Shown in pieces: positions 1 to 6,705 of a stretch of DNA of 8,242 nt (position 1 is the stretch's first letter; every line of letters begins with the position of its first letter). A model generated the notes under the pieces. That model was not told the DNA's origin. It saw nothing but the letters and a program-made list of their open reading frames with translations, and did not search any database. Position numbers and translations under genes: made by a program. Origin of the DNA: an uncultured Candidatus Planktophila sp. (GTDB taxonomy: Bacteria > Actinomycetota > Actinomycetes > Nanopelagicales > Nanopelagicaceae). The stretch lies in contig CALEZA010000016.1 of NCBI GenBank assembly GCA_937927965.1, positions 1-8,242 of the forward strand, written 5' to 3'.

Positions 1-166
1 AGATGTGAAATTCTTTACCAACTTCTCAACACTTGGAGTTGTCTCAGTCGTGGTCTCATCGCCAAAGACGGATCCTCGTGATGCACTTGTTCCAGTAAAG
101 CCAAGACCCACACCAGTTCCAACAGTGACGGTAACGGTCGCTCCTTCGCCAACTCCTAAGGGCTGA
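1..166 (+). CDS. mreC: Rod shape-determining protein MreC, C-terminal end (5' truncated)
   Basis: Only the last 54 codons are present, read in the frame beginning at base 2 and ending at TGA 164-166. MreC is a bitopic membrane protein whose extracytoplasmic beta-barrel region interacts with PBP2 and MreD in the elongasome. The visible part has a beta-strand-like stretch (LGVVSVVVSSP) followed by the TDPRDALVP segment that commonly closes the actinobacterial MreC fold. A tail of about 30 residues rich in Pro, Thr and Val follows and is presumably a disordered extracytoplasmic extension. The stop lies 5 bases before the mreD start, as expected for one operon. The assignment relies on this tail plus the following mreD, PBP2 and rodA genes, because the core of the protein lies outside the window. 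Confidence 0.88.
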   Translation, partial: DVKFFTNFSTLGVVSVVVSSPKTDPRDALVPVKPRPTPVPTVTVTVAPSPTPKG

Positions 167-171
167 GTACG

Positions 172-693
172 ATGTTTTCTCGGCGCTTCCTCTTCTCATT
201 TCCAATCTTTTTGGTTGTATTTCTCCTACAAGAAGGCTTTGTCACTCAAATGCGCCTGCCTGCGGGTGGCTTCTCTCTCTTCTTGATCTTCACGCTTATT
301 TGGGCTGCGATGAGCACTCCTGAAATAGGAGCTCTCACGGGTTTTGGCGCAGGCTTGCTCATGGATCTTTCGCAGACAGCTCTCGGTCCCATGGGCCATT
401 GGACACTGGTGATGATTCTGACATCCTTTACTGTTTCTTTTCTCTCGTATGGCGATGACCATGTGAGAGCTAATCCACTCAACATCACATTCCTTGTCAT
501 CATCGGTGTTGTCATATCTCAATTTGCCTTTGCACTCCTTGGACTTCTCTTAGGAGAAAATCTGGGTAGTGTTCAGCAAGTTCTCTTTATCTTGGTGGGA
601 ACAGCTTTCTGGAGTGGGATTGTTACCCCACTCATACTTCCTCTTGTTTCTCGTCTACATGCGCTGGTATTTGGAACGGCATCACGCATATGA
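172..693 (+). CDS. mreD: Rod shape-determining membrane protein MreD
   Basis: This 173-residue protein is almost entirely hydrophobic and has no cysteine. About six membrane segments can be seen, near residues 6-23, 34-48, 52-66, 76-93, 104-127 and 135-160. The segment GFGAGLLMDLSQTALGPMG (residues 57-75) matches the conserved MreD pattern of a Gly-rich helix, then D-L, then a short loop. MreD is an integral membrane partner of MreC in the cell-elongation complex; it has no known enzymatic activity. The length is normal for the family. The ATG start at 172 has AAGGG at 158-162, at a usable 9-base spacing, and follows the mreC stop by 5 bases. The stop codon overlaps the start of mrdA (ATGA, 690-693), so the two are probably translationally coupled. 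Individual MreD sequences diverge strongly, so position in the operon carries much of the weight. Confidence 0.92.
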   Translation: MFSRRFLFSFPIFLVVFLLQEGFVTQMRLPAGGFSLFLIFTLIWAAMSTPEIGALTGFGAGLLMDLSQTALGPMGHWTLVMILTSFTVSFLSYGDDHVRANPLNITFLVIIGVVISQFAFALLGLLLGENLGSVQQVLFILVGTAFWSGIVTPLILPLVSRLHALVFGTASRI

Positions 694-2786
694 ATCAGCG
701 CTCACGCCTTAGTTTGATCTTTCTTCAGATCTTCATTGCATCCCTATTGGTCGCACTCATGGGAAGGCTTTTCTATCTCCAAGTCGCAGCGGGTCCGAAA
801 TACAAAGATGCAGCGCTGAGCATTCAGAGCCGTGATGTTGTGACTCCAGCTACTCGAGGACTAATTGTTGATTCTTCTGGAGTTCCCCTTGCTCTCAACA
901 AGGTGGGTCTTGCTGTGACAGTTGATCGAACCAAGATTGATAAGCAAGAAGATAAAGGTGAGGCAGTACTGCGAAACCTCTCTACACTCCTTGGGCTTAA
1001 CTTTGATGATGTATGGCAACGCACAAGACTCTGTGGTGAACTTGAAAAGGGAAAGAAGGCAGGATGCTGGACAGGATCTCGCTTCCAACCAATTCCAATT
1101 ACAAAAGAGGCAGATCCACAGATTGCACTTCAAATAGTTGAGCGGTCAGATAAATTCCCTGGAATCAATGCAACTCCTATTGCAATTAGAAATTACCCAG
1201 GGATTGCTGGTGTGAACGGCGCTCACCTCCTTGGATATGTTGGGCCACTGACAGATTACGATTTATCAGGAGCCAGCGGACGTAGTTACTTCAGATCTGA
1301 ATCCATTGGTAAGGCTGGGCTAGAGATTCAATATGACTCGTATCTTCGCGGCACACCAGGAATTAAGACTGTGATTGTTGATCGCAAGGAAGCGGTAACT
1401 AGCACCAGCCAGAATACGAAACCTGTTCCAGGAAACCACTTAGTTACAAGTATTGATATTCGGCTTCAGGCATCTGCAGAAGCCGCTCTCGCTGATGCGG
1501 TAAGGCGAGCACGAGCTTCTGGCCACCCTGCCGATGGCGCTGCAGCGGTTGTCATGGATGCAATCACAGGTCAAATTCTTGCCATTGCATCAAATCCTAC
1601 TTTTGATCCAAACTCTTTTGAAAAGGGTTTGACTGTTCAAGAAGCTAAGAATCTCTTCAGTGAATCCTCTGGCGTACCTGCACTCAATCGTGCCCTTCAA
1701 GGTCTCTATGCGCCTGGTTCAACATTTAAAGCTGTTTCTCTGATAGCCGCTCAGGATGCGGGATATGACTTAAAGAAGAGTTATGCATGTCCTGGATTTA
1801 TTGAAGTTGGAACTCGAGTCTTCAATAACTTCGAATCTAAAGCCCAAGGAACACTTTCCATGAAGAAGGCTATGGCAGTCTCATGTGACACGATCTGGTA
1901 TCAGATTGCCTTCGATGAATGGCTAAGAGATGGTGGATTAAAGGTCAAGAAAAACCCTAATGACTACTTCTTTAAGGCAGCAGGTCGCTTCCAGATGGGA
2001 GAAAAGACTGGCGTTGATTTGCCATCAGAGTCAAAGGGAAGACTTGCAGATCGCAATTGGCGCAAGGCTTGGTATTCACAGAATAAAGATTTCTACTGTA
2101 ACTACACCAAGAGAGCCACCAAGGCGCAACAGACACCATTTCTGATTCAGCTTGCTAAAGAGAACTGCATCGACGGAGACAAAATCCGTGCTGGAGATGC
2201 TGTGAACTTCTCTATCGGCCAAGGTGACACAGTCATTACTCCAATCAAGCTTGCTCAGATGTATGCAGCAATTGTTAATGGCGGAACTATTTGGCAACCA
2301 ACTGTCGCCAAAGCAATCGTTTCTAATGATGGAAAAGTGATTAAAGAAATTACCCCTAAGAGAATTGGAACAATTGGAGTTGCGCCATCAACTCTCTCAT
2401 TCTTGCGTGATGCTCTGCATGAAGTCACTATTAGCGGAACTTCTGCAGGAGTCTTCGCGGGATTTCCTATTCAAACAGCGGGAAAGACAGGAACTGCTCA
2501 AGTCTTCGGACGCAACGCAAATGGCAGCGCTAAGTCTGATACAGCTTGGTATGCCGCTTTTGCGCCCGTGAAGAATCCTCGTTATGTCGCAGTCCTGATG
2601 GTCAGTCAAGGTGGATTCGGTGCAAGTACTTCAGCTGTGGGAGTGCGTAAGATTTACGAAACCCTCTTCGGTGTGAAGGGAAAGACGGTCGATCCGAAAG
2701 CCGCCCTCTTTCCTTCAGGCAAACCACCCACAAAGTTGCCTAAGATTTCTCCTGCAACAAGACCTCCAGGAAGTGAGAAGAAATGA
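690..2786 (+). CDS. mrdA: Penicillin-binding protein 2 (class B transpeptidase of the elongasome)
   Basis: This 698-residue class B PBP crosslinks peptidoglycan together with RodA. A single N-terminal membrane anchor spans about residues 8-33, and the rest is extracytoplasmic. The pedestal (dimerisation) domain starts with the TRGLIVDSSG motif near residue 55 and includes the Gly-rich GKAGLE stretch that is usual before the transpeptidase domain. The transpeptidase motifs are complete: S344-T-F-K347 with the acylated serine, S398-C-D400 and K599-T-G601. SxD in the second motif is normal for PBP2. An insertion at about residues 457-495 (from a WRKAW segment to ENCIDGD) is typical of actinobacterial PBP2. 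Exactly six cysteines occur (C115, C126, C367, C399, C470, C493), all outside the membrane. The tail is rich in Pro and Lys. The start overlaps the mreD stop and the stop overlaps the rodA start, each as ATGA. Confidence 0.95.
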   Translation: MNQRSRLSLIFLQIFIASLLVALMGRLFYLQVAAGPKYKDAALSIQSRDVVTPATRGLIVDSSGVPLALNKVGLAVTVDRTKIDKQEDKGEAVLRNLSTLLGLNFDDVWQRTRLCGELEKGKKAGCWTGSRFQPIPITKEADPQIALQIVERSDKFPGINATPIAIRNYPGIAGVNGAHLLGYVGPLTDYDLSGASGRSYFRSESIGKAGLEIQYDSYLRGTPGIKTVIVDRKEAVTSTSQNTKPVPGNHLVTSIDIRLQASAEAALADAVRRARASGHPADGAAAVVMDAITGQILAIASNPTFDPNSFEKGLTVQEAKNLFSESSGVPALNRALQGLYAPGSTFKAVSLIAAQDAGYDLKKSYACPGFIEVGTRVFNNFESKAQGTLSMKKAMAVSCDTIWYQIAFDEWLRDGGLKVKKNPNDYFFKAAGRFQMGEKTGVDLPSESKGRLADRNWRKAWYSQNKDFYCNYTKRATKAQQTPFLIQLAKENCIDGDKIRAGDAVNFSIGQGDTVITPIKLAQMYAAIVNGGTIWQPTVAKAIVSNDGKVIKEITPKRIGTIGVAPSTLSFLRDALHEVTISGTSAGVFAGFPIQTAGKTGTAQVFGRNANGSAKSDTAWYAAFAPVKNPRYVAVLMVSQGGFGASTSAVGVRKIYETLFGVKGKTVDPKAALFPSGKPPTKLPKISPATRPPGSEKK

Positions 2787-3943
2787 CATCACTTCGCTAC
2801 CGCAACCCTTATCGCAAAGCTCCCAGACAATCTGTGTTCCGCGGTTTTGACCCTGTCCTTAGCGTTGCGGTGGGCTTACTTCTCTTAATCGGCACTGCTC
2901 TGGTCTATGCCGCAACACGAAATTGGTATGCCGCAAATGGCTTGGATCCTGAGTATTACCTCAAGCGCCATGTCATCAACATAACTATTGGACTTCTCCT
3001 TGCATGGGGAACAACTGTGATTGATTATCGTTTGCTCCGCGCATACACACCAATTCTCTGGGTTCTCGGTGTTTTAGGTCTTACATTTGTAATTCTTCCT
3101 GGTGTTAACAGTGAAGTTAATGGAGCAAAAGCCTGGATCCCACTTCCAGGAGGATTTCAAATCCAGCCTGCTGAGCTGGCAAAGATTTCCATTATCGTTG
3201 GAATGTCTATGCTCCTTTCTGAACGAAGCCACGACTCCGATCAGCCCACTACTAATGACATTCTCAGAGCACTTGGAGTTGCCGCAATTCCGGTTTTGTT
3301 AATCCTAAAACAACCAGATATGGGAACTGTTTTTATTATTAGCGCATCAGTTGTCGCAATCCTGGGTATTTCAGGTGCACCGATGAAGTGGGTTGCGGGC
3401 CTTCTCATCCTTGCAGTTCTCGGTGGAGTAGTTGCCACGAAAACTGGAGTCATTAGTGATTATCAGGTAAAGCGCCTTCAATCTTTCGTTGACCCTAATG
3501 CAGATTCACAGGGTTCTGGATATCAATTGCGACAAGCACGCATCACTGTGGGTTCAGGTGGGTTATTTGGAACTGGTCTCTTTGATGGCCCACAAACAAA
3601 TGGTCGATTTGTTCCTGAACAGCAGACAGACTTTATCTTTACTGTTGCAGGCGAAGAACTTGGATTCTTAGGGAGCGGATTTATTATCTTCCTTTATATC
3701 TTGATACTAATGCGAGCATTCGGAATAGCTCGAAGATCGTCGGATCCATACGGGCAACTTGTCTGTACGGGAGTGATTGCTTGGTTTGCTTTCCAAACAT
3801 TTGAAAATATAGGAATGACTTTAGGGCTAATGCCTATGACTGGTGTTCCGCTTCCATTTATGTCCTATGGTGGATCAAGCATGTTTGCCAACCTCATTGG
3901 ATTTGGCCTCTTGCAGAATGTTCATGCCCGCCACAGAGGCTAA
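2783..3943 (+). CDS. rodA: Peptidoglycan glycosyltransferase RodA (SEDS family)
   Basis: This 386-residue polytopic protein is of normal RodA length. SEDS proteins polymerise lipid II into glycan strands, and RodA works in the elongasome with the PBP2 encoded just upstream. Family landmarks are visible: GAKAWI (114-119) followed by FQIQPAELAK (125-134), the loop DPNADSQGSGYQLRQARI (237-254) and PEQQTDFIF (278-286). D283 in TDFIF corresponds to the essential loop aspartate of RodA (D262 in E. coli). Near the C-terminus, N342 through S365-S366 fits the FtsW/RodA signature, ending in PFMSYGGSS. The first 20 residues are basic and cytoplasmic. RodA is preferred to FtsW because of the mreCD-PBP2 operon context. 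The ATG overlaps the mrdA stop, and AGGA at 2768-2771 could serve as ribosome binding site inside mrdA. Confidence 0.95.
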   Translation: MTSLRYRNPYRKAPRQSVFRGFDPVLSVAVGLLLLIGTALVYAATRNWYAANGLDPEYYLKRHVINITIGLLLAWGTTVIDYRLLRAYTPILWVLGVLGLTFVILPGVNSEVNGAKAWIPLPGGFQIQPAELAKISIIVGMSMLLSERSHDSDQPTTNDILRALGVAAIPVLLILKQPDMGTVFIISASVVAILGISGAPMKWVAGLLILAVLGGVVATKTGVISDYQVKRLQSFVDPNADSQGSGYQLRQARITVGSGGLFGTGLFDGPQTNGRFVPEQQTDFIFTVAGEELGFLGSGFIIFLYILILMRAFGIARRSSDPYGQLVCTGVIAWFAFQTFENIGMTLGLMPMTGVPLPFMSYGGSSMFANLIGFGLLQNVHARHRG

Positions 3944-4001
3944 TTAAGCGGGGAATAGGCGAAAAGCTGCCTCATCTGCCATACTTAGGGCACAACTTCA
4001 G

Positions 4002-4030
4002 CGCGGCCTGCGATCACTATCGCGCCTGCG
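4002..4030 (+). repeat. GC-rich imperfect hairpin downstream of rodA
   Basis: CGC-GGC-GCGAT on the left pairs with ATCGC-GCC-GCG on the right, giving 11 base pairs closed by a CACT loop. There is a two-base bulge (4008-4009) on the left arm and a one-base bulge (4027) on the right. No T-run follows within 15 bases, so it is not a standard intrinsic terminator. It could be a processing or stabilising stem at the 3' end of the rodA mRNA, or part of an rne leader. Confidence 0.45.
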
Positions 4031-4042
4031 GCGAAGTACCAC

Positions 4043-4048
4043 TATAAG
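4043..4048 (+). promoter_or_regulatory. Possible -10 element for rne
   Basis: TATAAG resembles a -10 hexamer and would start transcription near 4055, giving a leader of roughly 70 bases that contains both perfect inverted repeats. No recognisable -35 hexamer lies at the expected distance (about 4020-4025 reads TCGCGC), so this is weak and could be chance. Confidence 0.2.
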
Positions 4049-4058
4049 TTTTGTTGAG

Positions 4059-4073
4059 CAGTTCCTAGAACTG
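4059..4073 (+). repeat. Perfect inverted repeat in the rne leader region (first)
   Basis: CAGTTC at 4059-4064 is followed by a CTA loop and then GAACTG at 4068-4073, a perfect 6-base-pair stem. It may be an RNA hairpin, or a dyad operator for a transcription factor. Confidence 0.45.
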
Positions 4074-4089
4074 TTAGACCACGAGAAAT

Positions 4090-4106
4090 GCATATCTTCG
4101 ATATGC
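4090..4106 (+). repeat. Perfect inverted repeat just before the rne ribosome binding site (second)
   Basis: GCATATC at 4090-4096 pairs perfectly with GATATGC at 4100-4106 around a TTC loop. The stem ends 3 bases before the AAAGGA ribosome binding site. At that distance it could influence ribosome access or expose an RNase cleavage site. RNase E of E. coli is known to regulate its own mRNA through 5' leader hairpins; whether this one does so is inference. Confidence 0.5.
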
Positions 4107-4109
4107 GCT

Positions 4110-4115
4110 AAAGGA
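4110..4115 (+). promoter_or_regulatory. Ribosome binding site of rne
   Basis: AAAGGA lies 7 bases before the ATG at 4123 and supports that start, although the low-complexity N-terminus gives no homology support for it. Confidence 0.75.
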
Positions 4116-4122
4116 ATTACAT

Positions 4123-6279
4123 ATGGCTATCGAGCCAAAGTCACCGCGCAAGCGCGCTGTTAAGAAATCTACAAAGAAGTCACTCTCTCCTGAAACACCC
4201 GTGGAAGCTCCTATAGTTCCTGCGGCTGAGGCTGAGGCTCCCGCTGCTAAGACTCGTAAGAAGGCAGCTGTTCCTGTTCCAGTCTTTCAGGCACCTGCTG
4301 CAGATAAAGCTCCTGCAAAAACTCGCAAAGCAACAGCTAAGAGCGCTCCTGCTAAGGAGGAAGCATCCGATGCACCTGCTTCTGAGGTGCGCGGAGATTC
4401 TGATTCAGAGGCTGGCGATTCAGAGAGCCGGTCATCTCGCAACCGTCGCCGTCGCCGTGGTGGTCGCGGACGCCGCAAGCCAAATGGCGTTGAGGGCGAA
4501 GATTCATCTCTAGATTCACAAGATAATTCAGAAGGTTCAGATGATGATTCTGAAGAAGGCGGAGAAGGTGGCACTCATCGCCGTCGCCGTCGCCGTCGCG
4601 CAACAGGTGATGGCGTCACACCAGGTGAAGTTATTGATGAAGATGGCGTTGTCACAGTAGTTAAGGTCCGCGAGGTCCGTGAGAAGCAGGATCGCCCATC
4701 GCGAGATCGCTCAAGCACTCGTGATCGCAATTCTCGTAATCGCCGAGATCGCAATGACTCCTATCGTGAGCCTTATCGTCGTCGCGGAACGATTCTTACT
4801 GATGCTGACTTCTTAGCCCGTAGAGAAAATGTTGATCGTGAGATGGTAGTTCGCCAGGTGGGCGATCGAATTCAAATTGCCGTGATTGAAGATAATGTGA
4901 TGGTTGAGCATTATGTCAATCGCAATGCCAATGTTTCTTATGTGGGAAATGTGTATCTTGGTCGCGTTCAGAATGTTCTTCCTTCAATGGAAGCTGCATT
5001 CGTTGATATCGGAAAGGGTCGGAACGCAGTTCTCTATGCAGGTGAAGTGAACTGGGATGCGGCAGGAATTTCTGAATCAGAGCCTCGCAAAATTGAGATG
5101 GTCCTGAAAACAGGTCAACCAGTATTGGTGCAGGTAACAAAGGATCCAATCGGGCAGAAGGGCGCACGCCTTACGAGTCAGATCTCCCTTCCGGGTCGTT
5201 ACGTGGTCTTTGTTCCTGGTGGAGGAATGTCAGGTATTTCTAAGCGCTTGCCTGAATCAGAGCGCACTCGCCTGAAATCTATTTTGAAGAACCTTATTCC
5301 AGATACAGCAGGAGTAATTGTTCGCACAGCTGCAGAAGGTGTTTCCGAAGAAGAGCTCACCGCGGATGTCGAGCGCTTGAAGGCGCAATGGGAAGATATT
5401 TATCAGAAGTCAGAGAATCCAAACTTCCACGCACCAGCGCTCTTGCTTTCAGAGCCAGATTTAGCAGTGAGAGTTATTCGAGATATCTTCAATGAAGATT
5501 TCCGTAAACTCACAATTCAGGGAAATGAAGCGTGGGAGGAGATTAGTTCCTATCTTGGTTCTATTGCCCCAGAACTTTCATCTCGACTTGAGAAGTACTC
5601 TGGCAACGGAGATCTCTTTGCTGATTACCGCGTTGAAGAGCAGCTAGCCAAGGCTTTTGATCGCAAGGTGTATCTGCCATCAGGTGGATCCCTTGTTATC
5701 GATCGCACAGAAGCGATGGTTGTAATCGATGTGAACACAGGTAAGTTCATTGGTAAGGGCGGAAACCTGGAAGAGACCGTTACTAAGAACAACTTGGAAG
5801 CTGCAGAAGAAATTGCACGCCAGCTCCGACTTCGCGACCTCGGCGGAATTGTTGTCATTGACTTTATCGATATGGTCCTTGAATCAAACCGTGAAGCAGT
5901 ACTTCGTCGCCTCATTGAGTGTTTAGGTCGCGATCGCACTAAGCATCAAGTTGCTGAAGTAACTTCACTTGGTCTTGTTCAAATGACTCGTAAGCGCGTG
6001 GGTCAGGGATTGATTGAAGCTTTCTCCACCACATGTGACTCATGTAATGGCCGTGGAATTCACATCCATATGGATCCTGTGAAGATGAAGGCTCCAATGC
6101 CACAGATGAACTCTCAGAGCGCCCACCATCCAGATGTGGAGGAGGAGGCTGCCACTGAGCATGAGTTCCATGAGACCCTCAATGATGAGGTTCCCGCTGA
6201 GAACGAGCCAGATGCCGTGACCACCCCCAAAGGCAAGCGCCGCCGCAGGGCAGCCAGCTCTGGAGTCATCACCGCCTAG
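4123..6279 (+). CDS. rne: Ribonuclease E/G family endoribonuclease
   Basis: This 718-residue endoribonuclease cuts single-stranded RNA in rRNA and tRNA maturation and in mRNA decay. Residues 1 to about 220 are low complexity: Ala/Lys/Pro-rich, then Arg clusters (108-118 and seven Arg at 153-159) separated by acidic Ser/Asp/Glu stretches. The catalytic core starts near residue 225. An S1 RNA-binding domain begins at about V274 (VGNVYLGRVQNVLPSMEAAF). R401-T402 matches the 5'-monophosphate sensor (R169/T170 in E. coli). D536 in VIDVNTG and D580 in VIDFIDM match the catalytic, metal-binding D303 and D346. C638-D-S-C641 is the Zn-link that supports tetramer formation. The C-terminal tail after the Zn-link is only about 75 residues, acidic then ending in a basic GKRRRR patch. 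An N-terminal rather than long C-terminal extension is the actinobacterial layout. The protein is shorter than mycobacterial or Streptomyces RNase E. Confidence 0.95.
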   Translation: MAIEPKSPRKRAVKKSTKKSLSPETPVEAPIVPAAEAEAPAAKTRKKAAVPVPVFQAPAADKAPAKTRKATAKSAPAKEEASDAPASEVRGDSDSEAGDSESRSSRNRRRRRGGRGRRKPNGVEGEDSSLDSQDNSEGSDDDSEEGGEGGTHRRRRRRRATGDGVTPGEVIDEDGVVTVVKVREVREKQDRPSRDRSSTRDRNSRNRRDRNDSYREPYRRRGTILTDADFLARRENVDREMVVRQVGDRIQIAVIEDNVMVEHYVNRNANVSYVGNVYLGRVQNVLPSMEAAFVDIGKGRNAVLYAGEVNWDAAGISESEPRKIEMVLKTGQPVLVQVTKDPIGQKGARLTSQISLPGRYVVFVPGGGMSGISKRLPESERTRLKSILKNLIPDTAGVIVRTAAEGVSEEELTADVERLKAQWEDIYQKSENPNFHAPALLLSEPDLAVRVIRDIFNEDFRKLTIQGNEAWEEISSYLGSIAPELSSRLEKYSGNGDLFADYRVEEQLAKAFDRKVYLPSGGSLVIDRTEAMVVIDVNTGKFIGKGGNLEETVTKNNLEAAEEIARQLRLRDLGGIVVIDFIDMVLESNREAVLRRLIECLGRDRTKHQVAEVTSLGLVQMTRKRVGQGLIEAFSTTCDSCNGRGIHIHMDPVKMKAPMPQMNSQSAHHPDVEEEAATEHEFHETLNDEVPAENEPDAVTTPKGKRRRRAASSGVITA
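4579..4599 (+). repeat. Short tandem repeat (CGCCGT) encoding polyarginine in rne
   Basis: Three and a half copies of CGCCGT encode seven consecutive arginines (residues 153-159 of RNase E). A related, less regular run occurs at about 4444-4458. Alternating CGC and CGT codons keep it a perfect 6-base unit that could change length by slippage in steps of two codons without a frameshift. Confidence 0.7.
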
Positions 6280-6285
6280 CCCAAT

Positions 6286-6315
6286 TTGACCCTTGGGGTA
6301 CGAAATCCGTATCCT
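6286..6315 (+). promoter_or_regulatory. Promoter of the rplU-rpmA operon
   Basis: A -35 box TTGACC (6286-6291) is separated by 18 bases from TATCCT (6310-6315), a fair sigma-70-type promoter. It begins only 6 bases after the rne stop codon. Transcription would start near 6322, giving a leader of about 55 bases before the GTG start of rplU. Read-through from rne may also contribute. Confidence 0.6.
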
Positions 6316-6323
6316 TAGCGTCT

Positions 6324-6346
6324 GCTCGGAGCCTTCAAGCCTGAGC
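6324..6346 (+). repeat. Possible hairpin in the rplU leader
   Basis: GCTC-GG (6324-6329) can pair with CC-T-GAGC (6340-6346) with one bulged T, leaving a 10-base loop. It sits at the predicted 5' end of the rplU mRNA. Ribosomal protein leaders are often autoregulatory, but this one is short and unsupported beyond base pairing. Confidence 0.25.
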
Positions 6347-6364
6347 TTAGATATCAAAGAACTC

Positions 6365-6369
6365 GAGGT
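6365..6369 (+). promoter_or_regulatory. Ribosome binding site that fixes the rplU start at GTG 6377
   Basis: GAGGT lies 7 bases before GTG 6377. This supports the GTG over the in-frame ATG at 6293, which would add 28 residues not found in L21, and whose extra codons overlap the promoter. Confidence 0.75.
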
Positions 6370-6376
6370 AATACGC

Positions 6377-6691
6377 GTGTACGCAATCGTAAAAGCTGGC
6401 GGTCGCCAGGAGAAGGTAACAGTGGGGGAGACCATCACTGTAGATCGTATTGATGCCAAGACAGGCGCATCAGTTACTTTCCCAGCACTTCTCGTCGTAG
6501 ATGGTGCAAGCGTAACTACAGACCCAAAGGTTCTCTCAGGCGTTAAGGTCACAGGCGAGATTCTTGATGAGGTCAAAGGTCCAAAGATCGACATCCTCCG
6601 TTACAAGAACAAGACAGGCCACCGCCGTCGTCAAGGTTTCCGTGCACAGCACACACGAGTCAAGATCACCGCTATCAGCGGTGCAAAGTAA
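6377..6691 (+). CDS. rplU: 50S ribosomal protein L21
   Basis: With the GTG start at 6377 the product has 104 residues, the usual L21 size, and begins with the standard MYAIVKAGGRQ sequence. L21 binds 23S rRNA in the large subunit. The beta-barrel core follows (VTVGETITVDRIDAKTGASV), then the basic C-terminal segment ILRYKNKTGHRRRQGFRAQHT that fits the L21 signature and contacts rRNA. The same frame is open back to an ATG at 6293, but those 28 residues do not look like L21 and contain the promoter region. The gene is followed after 14 bases by rpmA, the nearly universal partner. It probably starts its own transcription unit from the promoter at 6286-6315. Confidence 0.96.
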   Translation: MYAIVKAGGRQEKVTVGETITVDRIDAKTGASVTFPALLVVDGASVTTDPKVLSGVKVTGEILDEVKGPKIDILRYKNKTGHRRRQGFRAQHTRVKITAISGAK

Positions 6692-6705
6692 AGGGGTAGA
6701 CGCAC

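Larger units (their letters stand above)
3944..4122. other. Intergenic region rodA-rne with three inverted repeats
   Basis: No plausible gene lies in this 179-base gap. It contains a GC-rich imperfect hairpin at 4002-4030 and two perfect short-loop inverted repeats at 4059-4073 and 4090-4106, then the ribosome binding site of rne. There is no clear intrinsic terminator with a T-run after rodA. A weak AGGC/GCCT repeat at 3957-3972 is not convincing. The region must hold the junction between the elongasome operon and rne, and probably the rne promoter and leader. Confidence 0.7.

Noticed and set aside
1881..1889. SCD in place of SxN in the second PBP motif
   Set aside because: An aspartate in this motif is normal for PBP2-type enzymes (E. 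coli PBP2 has SSD), so it is not a defect.
3957..3972. AGGC/GCCT inverted repeat after rodA as a terminator
   Set aside because: Only four base pairs with a long loop and no T-run.
4287..4574. Minus-strand Pro/Ser/Arg-rich open frame opposite the rne N-terminal extension
   Set aside because: Its composition is explained by the reverse complement of the Arg/Asp/Ser/Glu codons of rne; no ribosome binding site or independent support.
5625..5939. Minus-strand open frame of 104 codons inside the rne catalytic core
   Set aside because: It is antisense to the most conserved part of RNase E and resembles nothing known.
6293..6376. ATG at 6293 as the L21 start
   Set aside because: The 28 extra residues do not match L21, lack a ribosome binding site and overlap a promoter; GTG 6377 gives the standard MYAIVKAGGRQ start.
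6040..6594. Minus-strand open frame of 184 codons across the rne 3' end and rplU
   Set aside because: It runs opposite two well-supported genes and the rplU promoter, and its translation shows no recognisable domain; it is a shadow of the coding strand.
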